Position numbers and translations under genes: made by a program. The notes beneath the pieces were generated by a model. That model was given only the letters and a program-made list of their open reading frames with translations. It had not been told where the DNA came from and made no database searches. DNA of 64,000 nt, from the NCBI GenBank assembly GCA_029204225.1, contig CM055100.1, positions 65,622,812-65,686,811 on the forward strand. Reading direction: 5' to 3'. Source of the stretch: Diphasiastrum complanatum (lineage: Eukaryota > Streptophyta > Lycopodiopsida > Lycopodiales > Lycopodiaceae). The number at the start of each line of letters is the position of its first letter. The stretch's first letter is position 1. Of this stretch, positions 49,901 to 58,129 are shown in pieces.

Positions 49901-50801
49901 CACTTTTTTTGTTTTAAGAAAATTGCAGATGCAGTCATGGACTTTTTCAGAACAGAGAGTGTAGGTGGTCTTTCAAAGTTACCTGGCATGACTGATGTTG
50001 AACTGAACTTTTGACTTGGGATTCACGCTACGTTGTGATTTATCACATTCAGTAAGAGATATGATTCAGTATCATGCTTTTGAAAGCTTGTTAGTGAAGT
50101 TGTTGCTATTATGTCTGATAGCTCAAATTGAGCATATCATCCGGGTTGCTTTTTGTGGTTAAATTTATTATAGGCGCCAGCAAGAAGCAGAATTGAAACT
50201 CATTGAAGAGGAAACTGCAAAGAGAGTTGAAGAGGCCATACGGAAAAAGGTTAGTGAAGCCCTAAATTCAGAGGAGGTGAAACTGGAAATTGCGCGGAAA
50301 ATTCAGGAGGGAAGGAAAAAGATCTTTGATGATATTTCCATACAACTTCTGCAAGAAAAGGAGGAAGCACTTTCAGAGGCTAGGAGGAAGGAGGTTGCCA
50401 CTTGAAGTAGCCATAGTCCTGGTTTTCTTGTAAATCGGACTTCCAATTGTTAGGTGTTTTTTCCAAATAGAAACGAGTTCTTCTCTTTTCTATGGCCAAG
50501 CATGCCTTACGTTTGGTTGGTTCTGTGAGTGCAGGAGCAAGAAAGGCGTGAAAAGGAAGAGCTCGAAAGAATGCTGGAAGAGAATAGAAAAAAGATAGAA
50601 GAGGCACAAAGAAGAGCAGCTGAAGAGCAAGCGAGAAAAGAAGAGGAGAGATATCGAGAACTCGAAGCTCTTCAACTTCAGAAAGAGGAAGCTTTGAGAA
50701 GAAAAAAGCTGGAGGAAGAACAAGAACGTGCTGAGCAGACGAAGATACTTGGAAAAAAAAATGCTCGACCTAAGCTGTCATTTGCATTTGGATCAAAGTG
50801 A
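42038..50801 (+). CDS. ARGLU1: ARGLU1-like arginine/glutamate-rich protein, 4 coding exons, 263 aa
   Basis: Exons are 42038-42177, 42924-43088, 50174-50393 and 50535-50801. All introns are GT-AG, phases join cleanly, and the stop is TGA at 50799-50801. Residues 1-100 are an RS-rich domain (MPRSVSRSPPRKSRQRSRSP; RREKRRPSRSRSRSP). Residues about 103-263 are a Glu/Arg-rich long helix or coiled coil (ELKLIEEETAKRVEEAIRKK; GRKKIFDDISIQLL), ending NARPKLSFAFGSK. The order and length match animal and plant ARGLU1, a nuclear splicing cofactor whose N-terminal half contacts splicing factors and whose C-terminal half contacts transcription coactivators (Mediator in animals). It has single-copy, intact coding and is the only confident host gene. 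Intron 2 is about 7.1 kb. The gene lies within a segment apparently inverted by transposon-associated rearrangement. Confidence 0.93.
43480..43560. repeat. Relative of the split MITE terminus
   Basis: ATTCCAGAACGTGATCCG and CATTAGAGTTTCCTGGAATGC correspond to ATTCCAGAACGTAATCCG and CATTAGGGCTTTCCTGACCATGC at 34898-34945. The outermost GCAATGTTGCA is not clearly kept. A further weak relative is at 45075-45115. Confidence 0.5.
43915..43947. repeat. (CT)n microsatellite
   Basis: About 15 CT units inside intron 2. Confidence 0.95.
44385..44720. repeat. Tandem duplication, unit ~168 bp
   Basis: Two successive units share GAAACACAAT, CCTCAATCA[A/G]ATG, GTCAGTTCACA, AGGGCCAAAAA and CCGAAACTAATAG / CCAAAACTAATAG. 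Divergence is moderate. Confidence 0.8.
44930..44948. repeat. Poly-C run
   Basis: About 19 C followed by CT-rich sequence. Such homopolymers are common sequencing-error sites. Confidence 0.9.
45764..45920. repeat. Tandem duplication, unit ~78 bp
   Basis: GATAAAGAGATCATGGTCAC and GATAAAGAGCTTATGGCCAC start two adjacent units that both continue CA[T/C]ACAAT[T/A]TTGGCCAA and ATCAAGCTC[G/A]TGCTCT. Confidence 0.88.
46246..47740 (+). mobile_element. Small non-autonomous LTR element in intron 2
   Basis: Two similar stretches, about 46246-46560 and 47447-47740, share CTAGGGA[C/T]ATGT, TTACCAAGTGGTA, AGCTTTGTAGAAGGTT, CTTTGTAGGGGATTGGCTATTGACTATATTTG-type blocks and lie in direct orientation. TGGTATCAAAGC, a primer-site variant, is at 46562-46573 directly after the first. 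The internal part is about 0.9 kb with no long ORF. LTR limits are approximate. Size and lack of coding fit a TRIM-like or internally deleted element. Confidence 0.72.
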
Positions 50802-51448
50802 TTATTTTGTTGCTGATGATTTTACTCTTTATGATTGAACTTATTTATCTCATATATATTCTAGTTTTAGCTGCATGTTTTTAATGTCCACATGGGCGAT
50901 TGCAGACATTTGTGTACAACCCTATAGTCTGTTTTAGGCTGGTTTGTTCTATTGGTCACCATAGGCGGGGCTCAGAAGTTGTTTCTGTAGTCCTTTAAGT
51001 ATTATGTGAGACGAGCTGTGAGGCCTATGGTAGGATGCATCACTGGAACATCAACTAGATAAAAATTATTGCTTTAAGTAGTTTGCACTAGAAGCTGAGT
51101 AATCTGTTAGCTTGTTCCCATCAAAATCAGGTGGTATATTTATCTAATTTCTCGTACACGATTGCCTTTTTGCAAAAGCACAGTAGGTTTCACTGCTATA
51201 TGGACAATTGTGAGCTCTATAATAGTGTAGCATGATTTGAGACATTACCAAATGTATTCTTTCTCATGTTTGATGGAACCTTTTGAAGCCTATATTTATT
51301 AGATCTGCTGATCCATTTTGCCAGTTAGCTGATAATGTATATTGGTATATATTTTTCCTGAGCATCCAGATTGGACAAGGATCAGTTTTATGCTTTTTCT
51401 TTGTGCACGGAATCAAAGGTTTTGAGTTGCCTCTATGTTTAGGCAAAC
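50802..51448 (+). other. Probable 3' UTR and downstream flank of the ARGLU1-like gene
   Basis: Contains T-rich sequence after the stop. A distinct AATAAA is not present in the first 150 bp, and the polyadenylation position cannot be fixed. Confidence 0.4.
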
Positions 51449-51585
51449 TGTGAAGCAATGTTGCAGCGGATCACGTTCTGCTGCAACAGAGATCCGGAAC
51501 AAGCTTTCCAGACGGTGGAATGCTGTCCATATTTTATATTATTTTTTAATAAAAAAAGATATTAAAAAAAAACACAATTTTTTCA
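51449..51585 (+). mobile_element. Right half of the split MITE (inverted)
   Basis: TGTGAA (51449-51454, reverse complement of TTCACA) is followed by GCAATGTTGCA (51455-51465) and about 120 bp, ending in A/T-rich sequence at the copia break. In reverse complement it gives a proper right end, TGCAACATTGC followed by TTCACA, for the left half at 34875-35049. Confidence 0.7.
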
Positions 51586-51685
51586 AGGCAAGGGAGATCT
51601 CATTGGTGAGCTTATTGAGGTTTGTTATAGACTCAAGAGGGCTGGATTTATTAGGTTTGATACTTATCTTCACCTACTCTACTTC

Positions 51686-52891
51686 ATGTTGGATGGAAAG
51701 TTTGGAATCTATCTTTTGATTTATGATGGTGACATTGGTGACATTGTTTTCACTAACCTTTGTGGAAATTCGAGATCAAGCATTGATGAGATCTTGTTGG
51801 ATCTAGATCATATGTTTGAGAGGGAGTATTTTCAGAGGTTCATGTCTGAAGATATTCATATCTTTGATATCTTTGATGATCAAGAGAAAGGTAAGCAAGT
51901 GGAAGCGACACACTTTGCTTTATTCACATGTTTTGAAGAATTTTCGTGTGTAGATGATGTTATGCAAGTGGATATTGGTTCTCATGTTTTTCATAATGGA
52001 AAAGCAAGTAATGGATCTGGAAAACAAAATTTGTTCAATGACTTTGATGATCAAGAGGAAGATCAAGAGGTTGGTCTCAAAGGGCTTCAACAACACAAAA
52101 GGAAAGGTGGCAATTTGGAGCTAGTCAAGAGCATCAAAGGAAGGTTACTTGGCAAAGATGTTATGGATCTGTTTTTGCAGCTTATTGAAGACTCAAGTAA
52201 GGCCAAAGGAGCAGCAAGGAAGTTTTGTTCAAGTTTACTTTACTTGTTCTATCTCATGTTTGAGCCATTTCATGTGGATGTGTGCAAATTGTCAAGATAT
52301 GAATTAACTAGCTACATTGTCTTGCAATATCTTATTGTTGGAGTTGTACTAGCATTCTTGGCTGGTTTTGCTGATGGAAATGAGGCTAATGGAGGCTCAT
52401 TATATCACTCATCCATGATCAAGTTCTCAAGTGTTGAGCTACTTGGTGCCAATACTTGGAGATTGTCATTTTTTGGTGAATTCATGATCATTTTCTTGTG
52501 TCAAGTAGATCTTGAAGATGGACTAGTACAACTTACTTGGTTTATGGAGTCATGTGGTGTCGGATTTGCATCATTAATGTACTCACCTACTCATGGATTT
52601 CCAAGGTTTGATGGTTTCTTGTGGCAAGATGGAGATGGAAGCTCATTCGTGGAGTTTTATGGTGGAGACATATCAAGAAAGGACAAAGTTGGAGGAGACA
52701 AGCAAGCAAATGGTCATCACTCACATTTATTGTTTGGTTGTTGTAATTTTCCAAAGAGTTCAAAGTTTGAAACATGGAGAAATCATTTCATTCACATTCT
52801 ATTTGGTTCTTCATGTTCTAGTTATATCTTGATGTGTAAAATTGATATAAGAAATAGTGAAGCATCACACTATTCTCTATATCAATTATGA
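51686..52891 (+). CDS. Non-canonical ORF before the 3' LTR, 401 aa, possible membrane protein
   Basis: The ATG frame begins MLDGKFGIYLLIYDGDIGDI, but the same frame is open upstream to the breakpoint at about 51580, so the true N-terminus is probably earlier. Residues 30-130 are acidic (IFDIFDDQEKGKQ, DFDDQEEDQEVGL). Residues about 185-235 hold two hydrophobic runs (SSLLYLFYLMF; SYIVLQYLIVGVVLAFLAGFA). The rest is rich in Gly, Ser and aromatics. No integrase, RT or RNase H motif is present. An env-like or captured-gene origin is possible but not shown. It is intact at the reading-frame level. Confidence 0.5.
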   Translation: MLDGKFGIYLLIYDGDIGDIVFTNLCGNSRSSIDEILLDLDHMFEREYFQRFMSEDIHIFDIFDDQEKGKQVEATHFALFTCFEEFSCVDDVMQVDIGSHVFHNGKASNGSGKQNLFNDFDDQEEDQEVGLKGLQQHKRKGGNLELVKSIKGRLLGKDVMDLFLQLIEDSSKAKGAARKFCSSLLYLFYLMFEPFHVDVCKLSRYELTSYIVLQYLIVGVVLAFLAGFADGNEANGGSLYHSSMIKFSSVELLGANTWRLSFFGEFMIIFLCQVDLEDGLVQLTWFMESCGVGFASLMYSPTHGFPRFDGFLWQDGDGSSFVEFYGGDISRKDKVGGDKQANGHHSHLLFGCCNFPKSSKFETWRNHFIHILFGSSCSSYILMCKIDIRNSEASHYSLYQL

Positions 52892-53001
52892 AAGATACTT
52901 TATATACTTAGAAAGAAGATCAATACTTAGAATGGAGATCATTCTAAAGCTGGATCAAAGTTCTATTGTCAAAACTATGCCAAAACTAGTTGAAGAGGGA
53001 G

Positions 53002-53655
53002 TGTGAGAGATTTCAACTAGTTTAGTCTAGTTTAGTCATATTTTGGTAAATTGTCAATAAGAGGCCAAAACTCATTTTAGACTTGGAGATAAACTTTCTG
53101 AAGTTATATTAGTACAAAATATATTCAATAAACACTTTTTGAAAGTGTGAAAAAGTTGGTAGTCGAGTTTGAGAGAGATTCAAATTTGAACTTTGGATAC
53201 ATTGAATTTAGACCCAAAAATAGTAGGGTTTACATTTTGGAGAGAAAGCCAAGTGGCCAAATAGGGTTTGGAAACTCTATAAAAGGATGTAACTCGTGGA
53301 GAGACACATCTTCTCTCTTCTATCTCTCATTTCATCATTATACATGGTTCTCTTTGGGTTCTACTACTCATTGGTGCACTATCTTGCTGTTATCTTGCAA
53401 TCTTGTGTGTAGAATGATCAGTTATTGCTATTTTCGGTTTCACACGTGTGAAATACAGTAGGGTACTGTAATTGTATGGACAACAAACATATTTTATGTT
53501 TTGGTTCATGTTTGATCAATATCTCTTAGAGTTTGCATCTCATTTTGTATGTAGATGCTGATTTTTCTACATTGGCAGGATTGTTGGTTTGCTCCTTATT
53601 GTAACCAAAGATTTGGGACATGGATTGGATCTTGAATGATCTGAAATCCTTCACA
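53002..53655 (+). mobile_element. 3' LTR of the split copia element, 654 bp
   Basis: Runs TGTGAGAGATTTCAACTAG...ATCCTTCACA. TATA is in CTCTATAAAAGGATG (about 53274). TTTCACACGTGTGAAATA lies near 53440. Direct comparison with the reverse complement of 37743-38392 shows only scattered differences. Confidence 0.93.
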
Positions 53656-55170
53656 TGTCCCATCAACGACAACTTGGGCCATGCATGGATTGCCATAGTG
53701 AAGAACTATATGTACAGTGTATTTTGGTTTTGAGAAATACAGTTGCTACGTGAGCTTGGTGTGGAGAGTGCTTTATGTCTGTGTTACTGTGTTGCATGAT
53801 CTATAATCTTGATCGGAACAAATTCTAAGTTGGTATCAGAGTCGTACAGGGAGTGTACACAGTACAACATCGCCATTGAAGAGAGCTTCGGGAGAAGAGG
53901 CTTCTGAAGGTTCGGGGTCTACGGTGGGTTGAAGGCGGAAAGTAAAGCACTGGTGCACAGTTTCTAGCATACAGAGGCTTGCCAAGCTTGAAACTATGAG
54001 AGGATTCGGAGACAGGACTTGTCGGTTGAATCCAAAATTTAGTAAAACGGAATTCAGAAATTTCGTGAAGAGGCTGTTTTGTGTTTACAGATGGTATGCA
54101 TCCAAACGAACACCGGTTTTAGAACGGTTTGAAGCAAGAGATTGTTTGTTGTAGGGCGACCTCAAAGGTGTAGGATTGGCCGTACAGAGAGCTGTAAATA
54201 GTTAGCCAAGATCAACGCTTGCAAGCAAAACCCTGGCCCAGGGTTTGGAAGCACAAAAGCTTGGATCTTGAGCTATAGGAGACCAATTTTGAAGCTGTAA
54301 AAGCATGATGGTGGGCGCCCTAGTGCTAGTATGAAAATCCCAAGACGCCGTTGGAAGTCGTGGAGCGGGGAGAGATCAATTGTGTGGGGAGCGAGAGGGT
54401 CTACCATAGGTGGAGTCAGAGAGCTTGTGGAGGAGGAAGAAGAGGCGTGGGACAGCTTGTGCGCTGCCAGCCGCGAGGAGCACATAGCGTGTGGACGGGA
54501 GTCGTGTCTCCAAGACCCAGTTTTGGCGCGCAAAGAGAGGCAAAGCAGTAGGATCAAGCCTCCATAAATCAATGGCTTAAATCACGAGCAAGGAGGACCG
54601 TTGGATGGGAAGAAGCCATTAGATTGGCTTGAAAAGGACCTGAAGGCCATTGAAGGAAAATTGGTCATTCAACTTCATTAAAAAATTTCAAATTGAAATA
54701 AAAGTTGGGTCCCAAGTTCTGGAAGGTTGAAGTTTCTTCAAGGTGAAGAAACAGTTCAAAAACACAAAAGTCCCTATTTTCTAGTCCTTTATCCGTTTTG
54801 ACCCAAACGAAGGGCTATGGACTCCAAACGAAGGGCACCCATACTGTACCTGCAAGTATGGTACCGCAAAATAGAGTGATTGTAGCGGAGAACGTGCTCA
54901 GTGGACATCAAATCTCTTTTGCTCCTTTTAGGGAGCGGGTAGTCAGGAGTGTGAAGTAAGAAGCATTTCACGTTTGAAAAGCAACTTGGCTTGCGAAATG
55001 CCACCTAAGCGACGAGACGCCCTGGTGTGAAATTTTAGCAGGTCATCAAAATAAGCTACTAATGTCGCCATAGTGCTCATAACACTTCTTTTAGCCTACG
55101 GTTGCAATTTTAGGCAGTTTTGGGATGTGGAACATGGAAAAGTCCATTTTGAGTGAAAATAGCAAATTAG
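53656..55170 (+). other. Flank and leader of another copia copy, non-coding
   Basis: TGGTATCAGAGTCG at 53831-53844 is a primer-site variant, so the preceding 175 bp may be the end of another LTR. Between 53850 and 55170 there is no recognisable gag; ORFs at 54331-54567 are chance-like. Confidence 0.4.
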
Positions 55171-56182
55171 ACGGATCAAAAGACAATTTACGCAAGCTCA
55201 TACTCCTGAACTCAATGGTGTAGCTGAGCGCAAGAATCGTACGATTGTGGAAAGTGCCAAATCTATGCTAGTTGAGATGAAGCTACCAAAAGATTTTTGG
55301 TTAGAAGCATGTACCGCAGTCTATCTTCAAAATAGAAGTCTTACCATTGCCATATCAAAGATAACACCTGAGGAGGCATTCACGAAGAAGAAGCCAACAG
55401 TGAACCACTTGCGAATCTTTGGATGTAAGGCCTTTCTACACATTCCTAAGGAAGAAAGATGTAAGCTTGATGTAAAATCTATAAAGTGCATATTCCTAGG
55501 ATATCATGATCGTGTAAAGGGCTATAGATGTTTTAGTCCAGTGGAGAACAAAATACATGTTAGTCGTGATGTCATCTTTGAGGAATCTAAGATGTACGAA
55601 GATGAGGATGCTGAGAAGACGGATACGTTTACTAGAAAAGATGGTACAGTGAGAATTCCTCTTGATGATGATCCATTTGTTGACTTTCCTAGTGATGCAC
55701 ATGTGGATACACCTCATGATACTACTACTCAACCTCAAGAGATAGGTTGGAGAGGTAGAGATAAAGCTTTTGGTGCAAAAAAAATTGAAATTGCAGGTGA
55801 CAAATGCAAGAAGAAGGATGTTCCATGGGATACATTTTCACCAGAAAGCCAATAACCTGATAAAAGCTCCCTAAGTGATTTGAGAGATTGATGGAAAGCC
55901 GCGACATGGATGACTTTTCAAAAACATCTATCCAGGGAGAGATACGAAGGTCAACAAGAGAGAAGACACGACCTGATAGGTATGAAGCAAATTATGCTCT
56001 CCTATCTAGTATTATTCAAAGCAAAGAACCTTCGACTTATGTTGAAGCGAAGGATGATGACATTTGGGTCAAGGCCATGGAAGAGGATGGAGTCAATTGC
56101 TAAGCATAGCACATGGGACTTAGTGGAACCACCAGTTGGCAAGAAACCCATTAGTTGTAAATGGGTGTACAGGACTAAGTGA
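55171..56182 (+). pseudogene. Copia integrase C-terminal part and RT start
   Basis: The 202-aa frame (55247-55855) has AKSMLVEMKLPKDFWLEACT, TPEEAFTKKKP, LRIFGCKAFLHIPKEER, CIFLGYHDRVKGYRCF and HVSRDVIFEES. Just upstream is LNGVAERKNRTIVE, which contains the catalytic Glu. After a stop at 55855, other frames give RRSTREKTRPDRYEANYA, DIWVKAMEEDG and WVYRTK, the beginning of RT. The copy ends near 56182. Confidence 0.87.
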
Positions 56183-56417
56183 TGGGGCAAGGGAGATAGA
56201 AAAACGCGAATGGAGAAGAGAGCAAGAATATTGTGGAATAGCTCTCCCGTACAATCAGCTCCTAGATGCAAAAACAATCTAATAGAAAGCTTCTGCTAAA
56301 CGTAATCACAGCTTTAAGTGTTTCAATTATCCAGCAGAATCTTAAAAATTAAATTGTACTCTCAAAACCAAGAGTACAGTCTACAGAAGAGATTATAAAT
56401 GGTTTGTGTGTGGTATC

Positions 56418-56892
56418 TGTTATGGCCATATTCGATTAAGGACCTGGAATAGTCCTAATATGGTAGACTGGCCCCCCAGTGTTCGAGATTATTGGTCACG
56501 CCGTGATTTAATTCCATGTCAAGGCCTGTTTGTGACTAATTACCTTGAGAGGACCCAGAAACTCTAATTGAGACATATGGAATATTGCATGTCTGTGTGA
56601 CGGATATAGTCAGGAGGACTGCATGAAGAGATGAGACCTATTTATAGTTGACCTGCATGGGGGTTGCATGGTTTCATGCACAAGACTCTACTCTCTATAT
56701 AATGAGGTAAGGATTCTCCCGTCGACATATTGGGTTCAAGTCACCAGTTTCTCTTCTCTCCTCTTGCTTCACATGGCATGACTTGCGGGCTATCCAGGTT
56801 GATCTAGGATTGGTTGGGCGGTTTGGCTTCATAGTTTCTCTTATTGTGTTCTCCTATCCTCATTTTAGGAGCAATTTTTTTGAGGCTTTATA
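56418..56892 (+). mobile_element. 5' LTR
   Basis: Begins TGTTATGGCCATATTCGATT and ends directly before the primer site. The expected final CA appears mutated (ends TTATAT). CTCTATATAATGAGG at about 56690 is the TATA region. Confidence 0.85.
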
Positions 56893-57539
56893 TTGGTATC
56901 AGAGCCCGACTAAGATGCGGTCTTGGATGGGAGTGAAGGCAAGCTCTACATATCGGATTGGAAGATAGAGGCACTTGGATTACATCCCCGTTGGAGTGCT
57001 TTGTCTCAAGGGAATTTTGTAGTTGGATTCCTAATTCCAGATTGAGGCATGCTTTTGGAAATTGTTGGTAGAGTGATCTTCTACATGTTCAATCTTAAGT
57101 AAAGATGCTAAGAATTAGTGTGAATTATTTGCAATTCTTGTAAAATGTTTGACCATGTTAAATCTGGTTGCTCGTTTCTATGAGGAATTCTGTTTGGTGA
57201 AAGTTTTCATAGTTACTTTAATCCATGATGTTCTGAATCATGCCAACTTGTTTGGTTCATGGTGAAGGTGAAAATTATTGACTATGTTCCGGCTTATATG
57301 GACTGTAGACAGTATTGAGCATGATTCCAATGTTTGCATGTTGAGGATGAAAACGTTTTTACCTAAGTAAATCCTCCAGAAGAAAAGCATGCTTTGAAAC
57401 ATGGAATGGAAAGGCTATTGGACAAACTTTTTAATCCTGAACAGAGTGTAGTAGAAATAGTAGTTTATTCCTCCATTAGCCTCGCTGGGATTATTTCAAC
57501 AGTTTTTTATCTTCTTCTTTGTTGCTTCTTTGAACCTGT

Positions 57540-58080
57540 TCATTTATGATAAAAGCATAAGGAAGATCCAGTAGAAAACTGTTGAGAAATCATGTGGAAG
57601 TGGAAGATGTTTTGGTTGCACTGGAGTTGTTTCCCTGGTGGAACGCAGATGGCAGGACCTTGCAATCCTTCATTCAGAAATGCAGTTGGCTGTTCCAAGG
57701 GAGGGGATGCATTGCCTGTCAGTCCTGGTAGCTGTATGTGAATTCCACGGGTGAATGTAGTTCGACGTTGATTGAAACCGAATCTGTTGTAGCCATGAAA
57801 CAGATAGTTTCCAAGCATTGATGGCCGTGACATCTGCTGTTGCGCGATGGTGAATCGTGAAGGAGTAGACAGGAGTGAAAACGAGTTTGATGGATGGTGA
57901 AAGAGCGATCCAGCCGGTTCTTACCTGTTTTTGCTCAAAATAGGACAGCGAGAGCTGTCAGGAAATCAATGTTGATTGGTGGTTGGGTGGATCCATAAAG
58001 ATTCACAACCTGGAGAAGGAGCTGCAAAGCACGACCTGCTAGGAATGCCCTCCATTTCTCTCTCGGCCGATTTTCTCGCC

Positions 58081-58105
<25 letters not shown>
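57540..58105 (-). pseudogene. Possible captured host-gene fragment inside the LTR element
   Basis: On the minus strand a (GA)n leader is followed by an open segment MEGIPSRSCFAAPSPGCESL, then ACAG|GTAAGAAC (good donor, about 57928) and a further open segment (57833-57540) that starts after a CAACAGCAG acceptor-like site and reads MSRPSMLGNYLFHGYNRFGF and GLQGPAICVPPGKQLQC. The base composition is more GC-rich than the surroundings. No family was recognised. This looks like a 5' leader, exon, intron, exon slice of a gene. Confidence 0.4.

Positions 58106-58127
<22 letters not shown>
58081..58127. repeat. (CT)n(TA)n microsatellite
   Basis: About 13 CT units followed by about 10 TA units. Confidence 0.95.
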
Positions 58128-58129
58128 AT

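Larger units (their letters stand above)
43089..50173 (+). other. Intron 2 of the ARGLU1-like gene, 7.1 kb
   Basis: Bounded by GAG|GTATATTT and TTATTATAG|GCGCC. It holds an LTR element (46246-47740), two tandem-duplication zones, a CT tract and relatives of the split MITE. Stretches 47750-50170 contain only short ORFs. In animals the second intron of ARGLU1 contains a conserved alternatively spliced region. Whether any alternative exon exists here cannot be seen. Confidence 0.85.
51586..53655 (+). mobile_element. 3' half of the split copia element (ORF, polypurine tract, LTR)
   Basis: Begins at the break, carries a 401-aa ORF with no pol motifs, a polypurine tract (GAAGAGGGAG) at about 52992-53001 and an LTR at 53002-53655 followed by TGTCC. 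It is complementary in content to the 5' half at 35050-38392. Confidence 0.88.
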
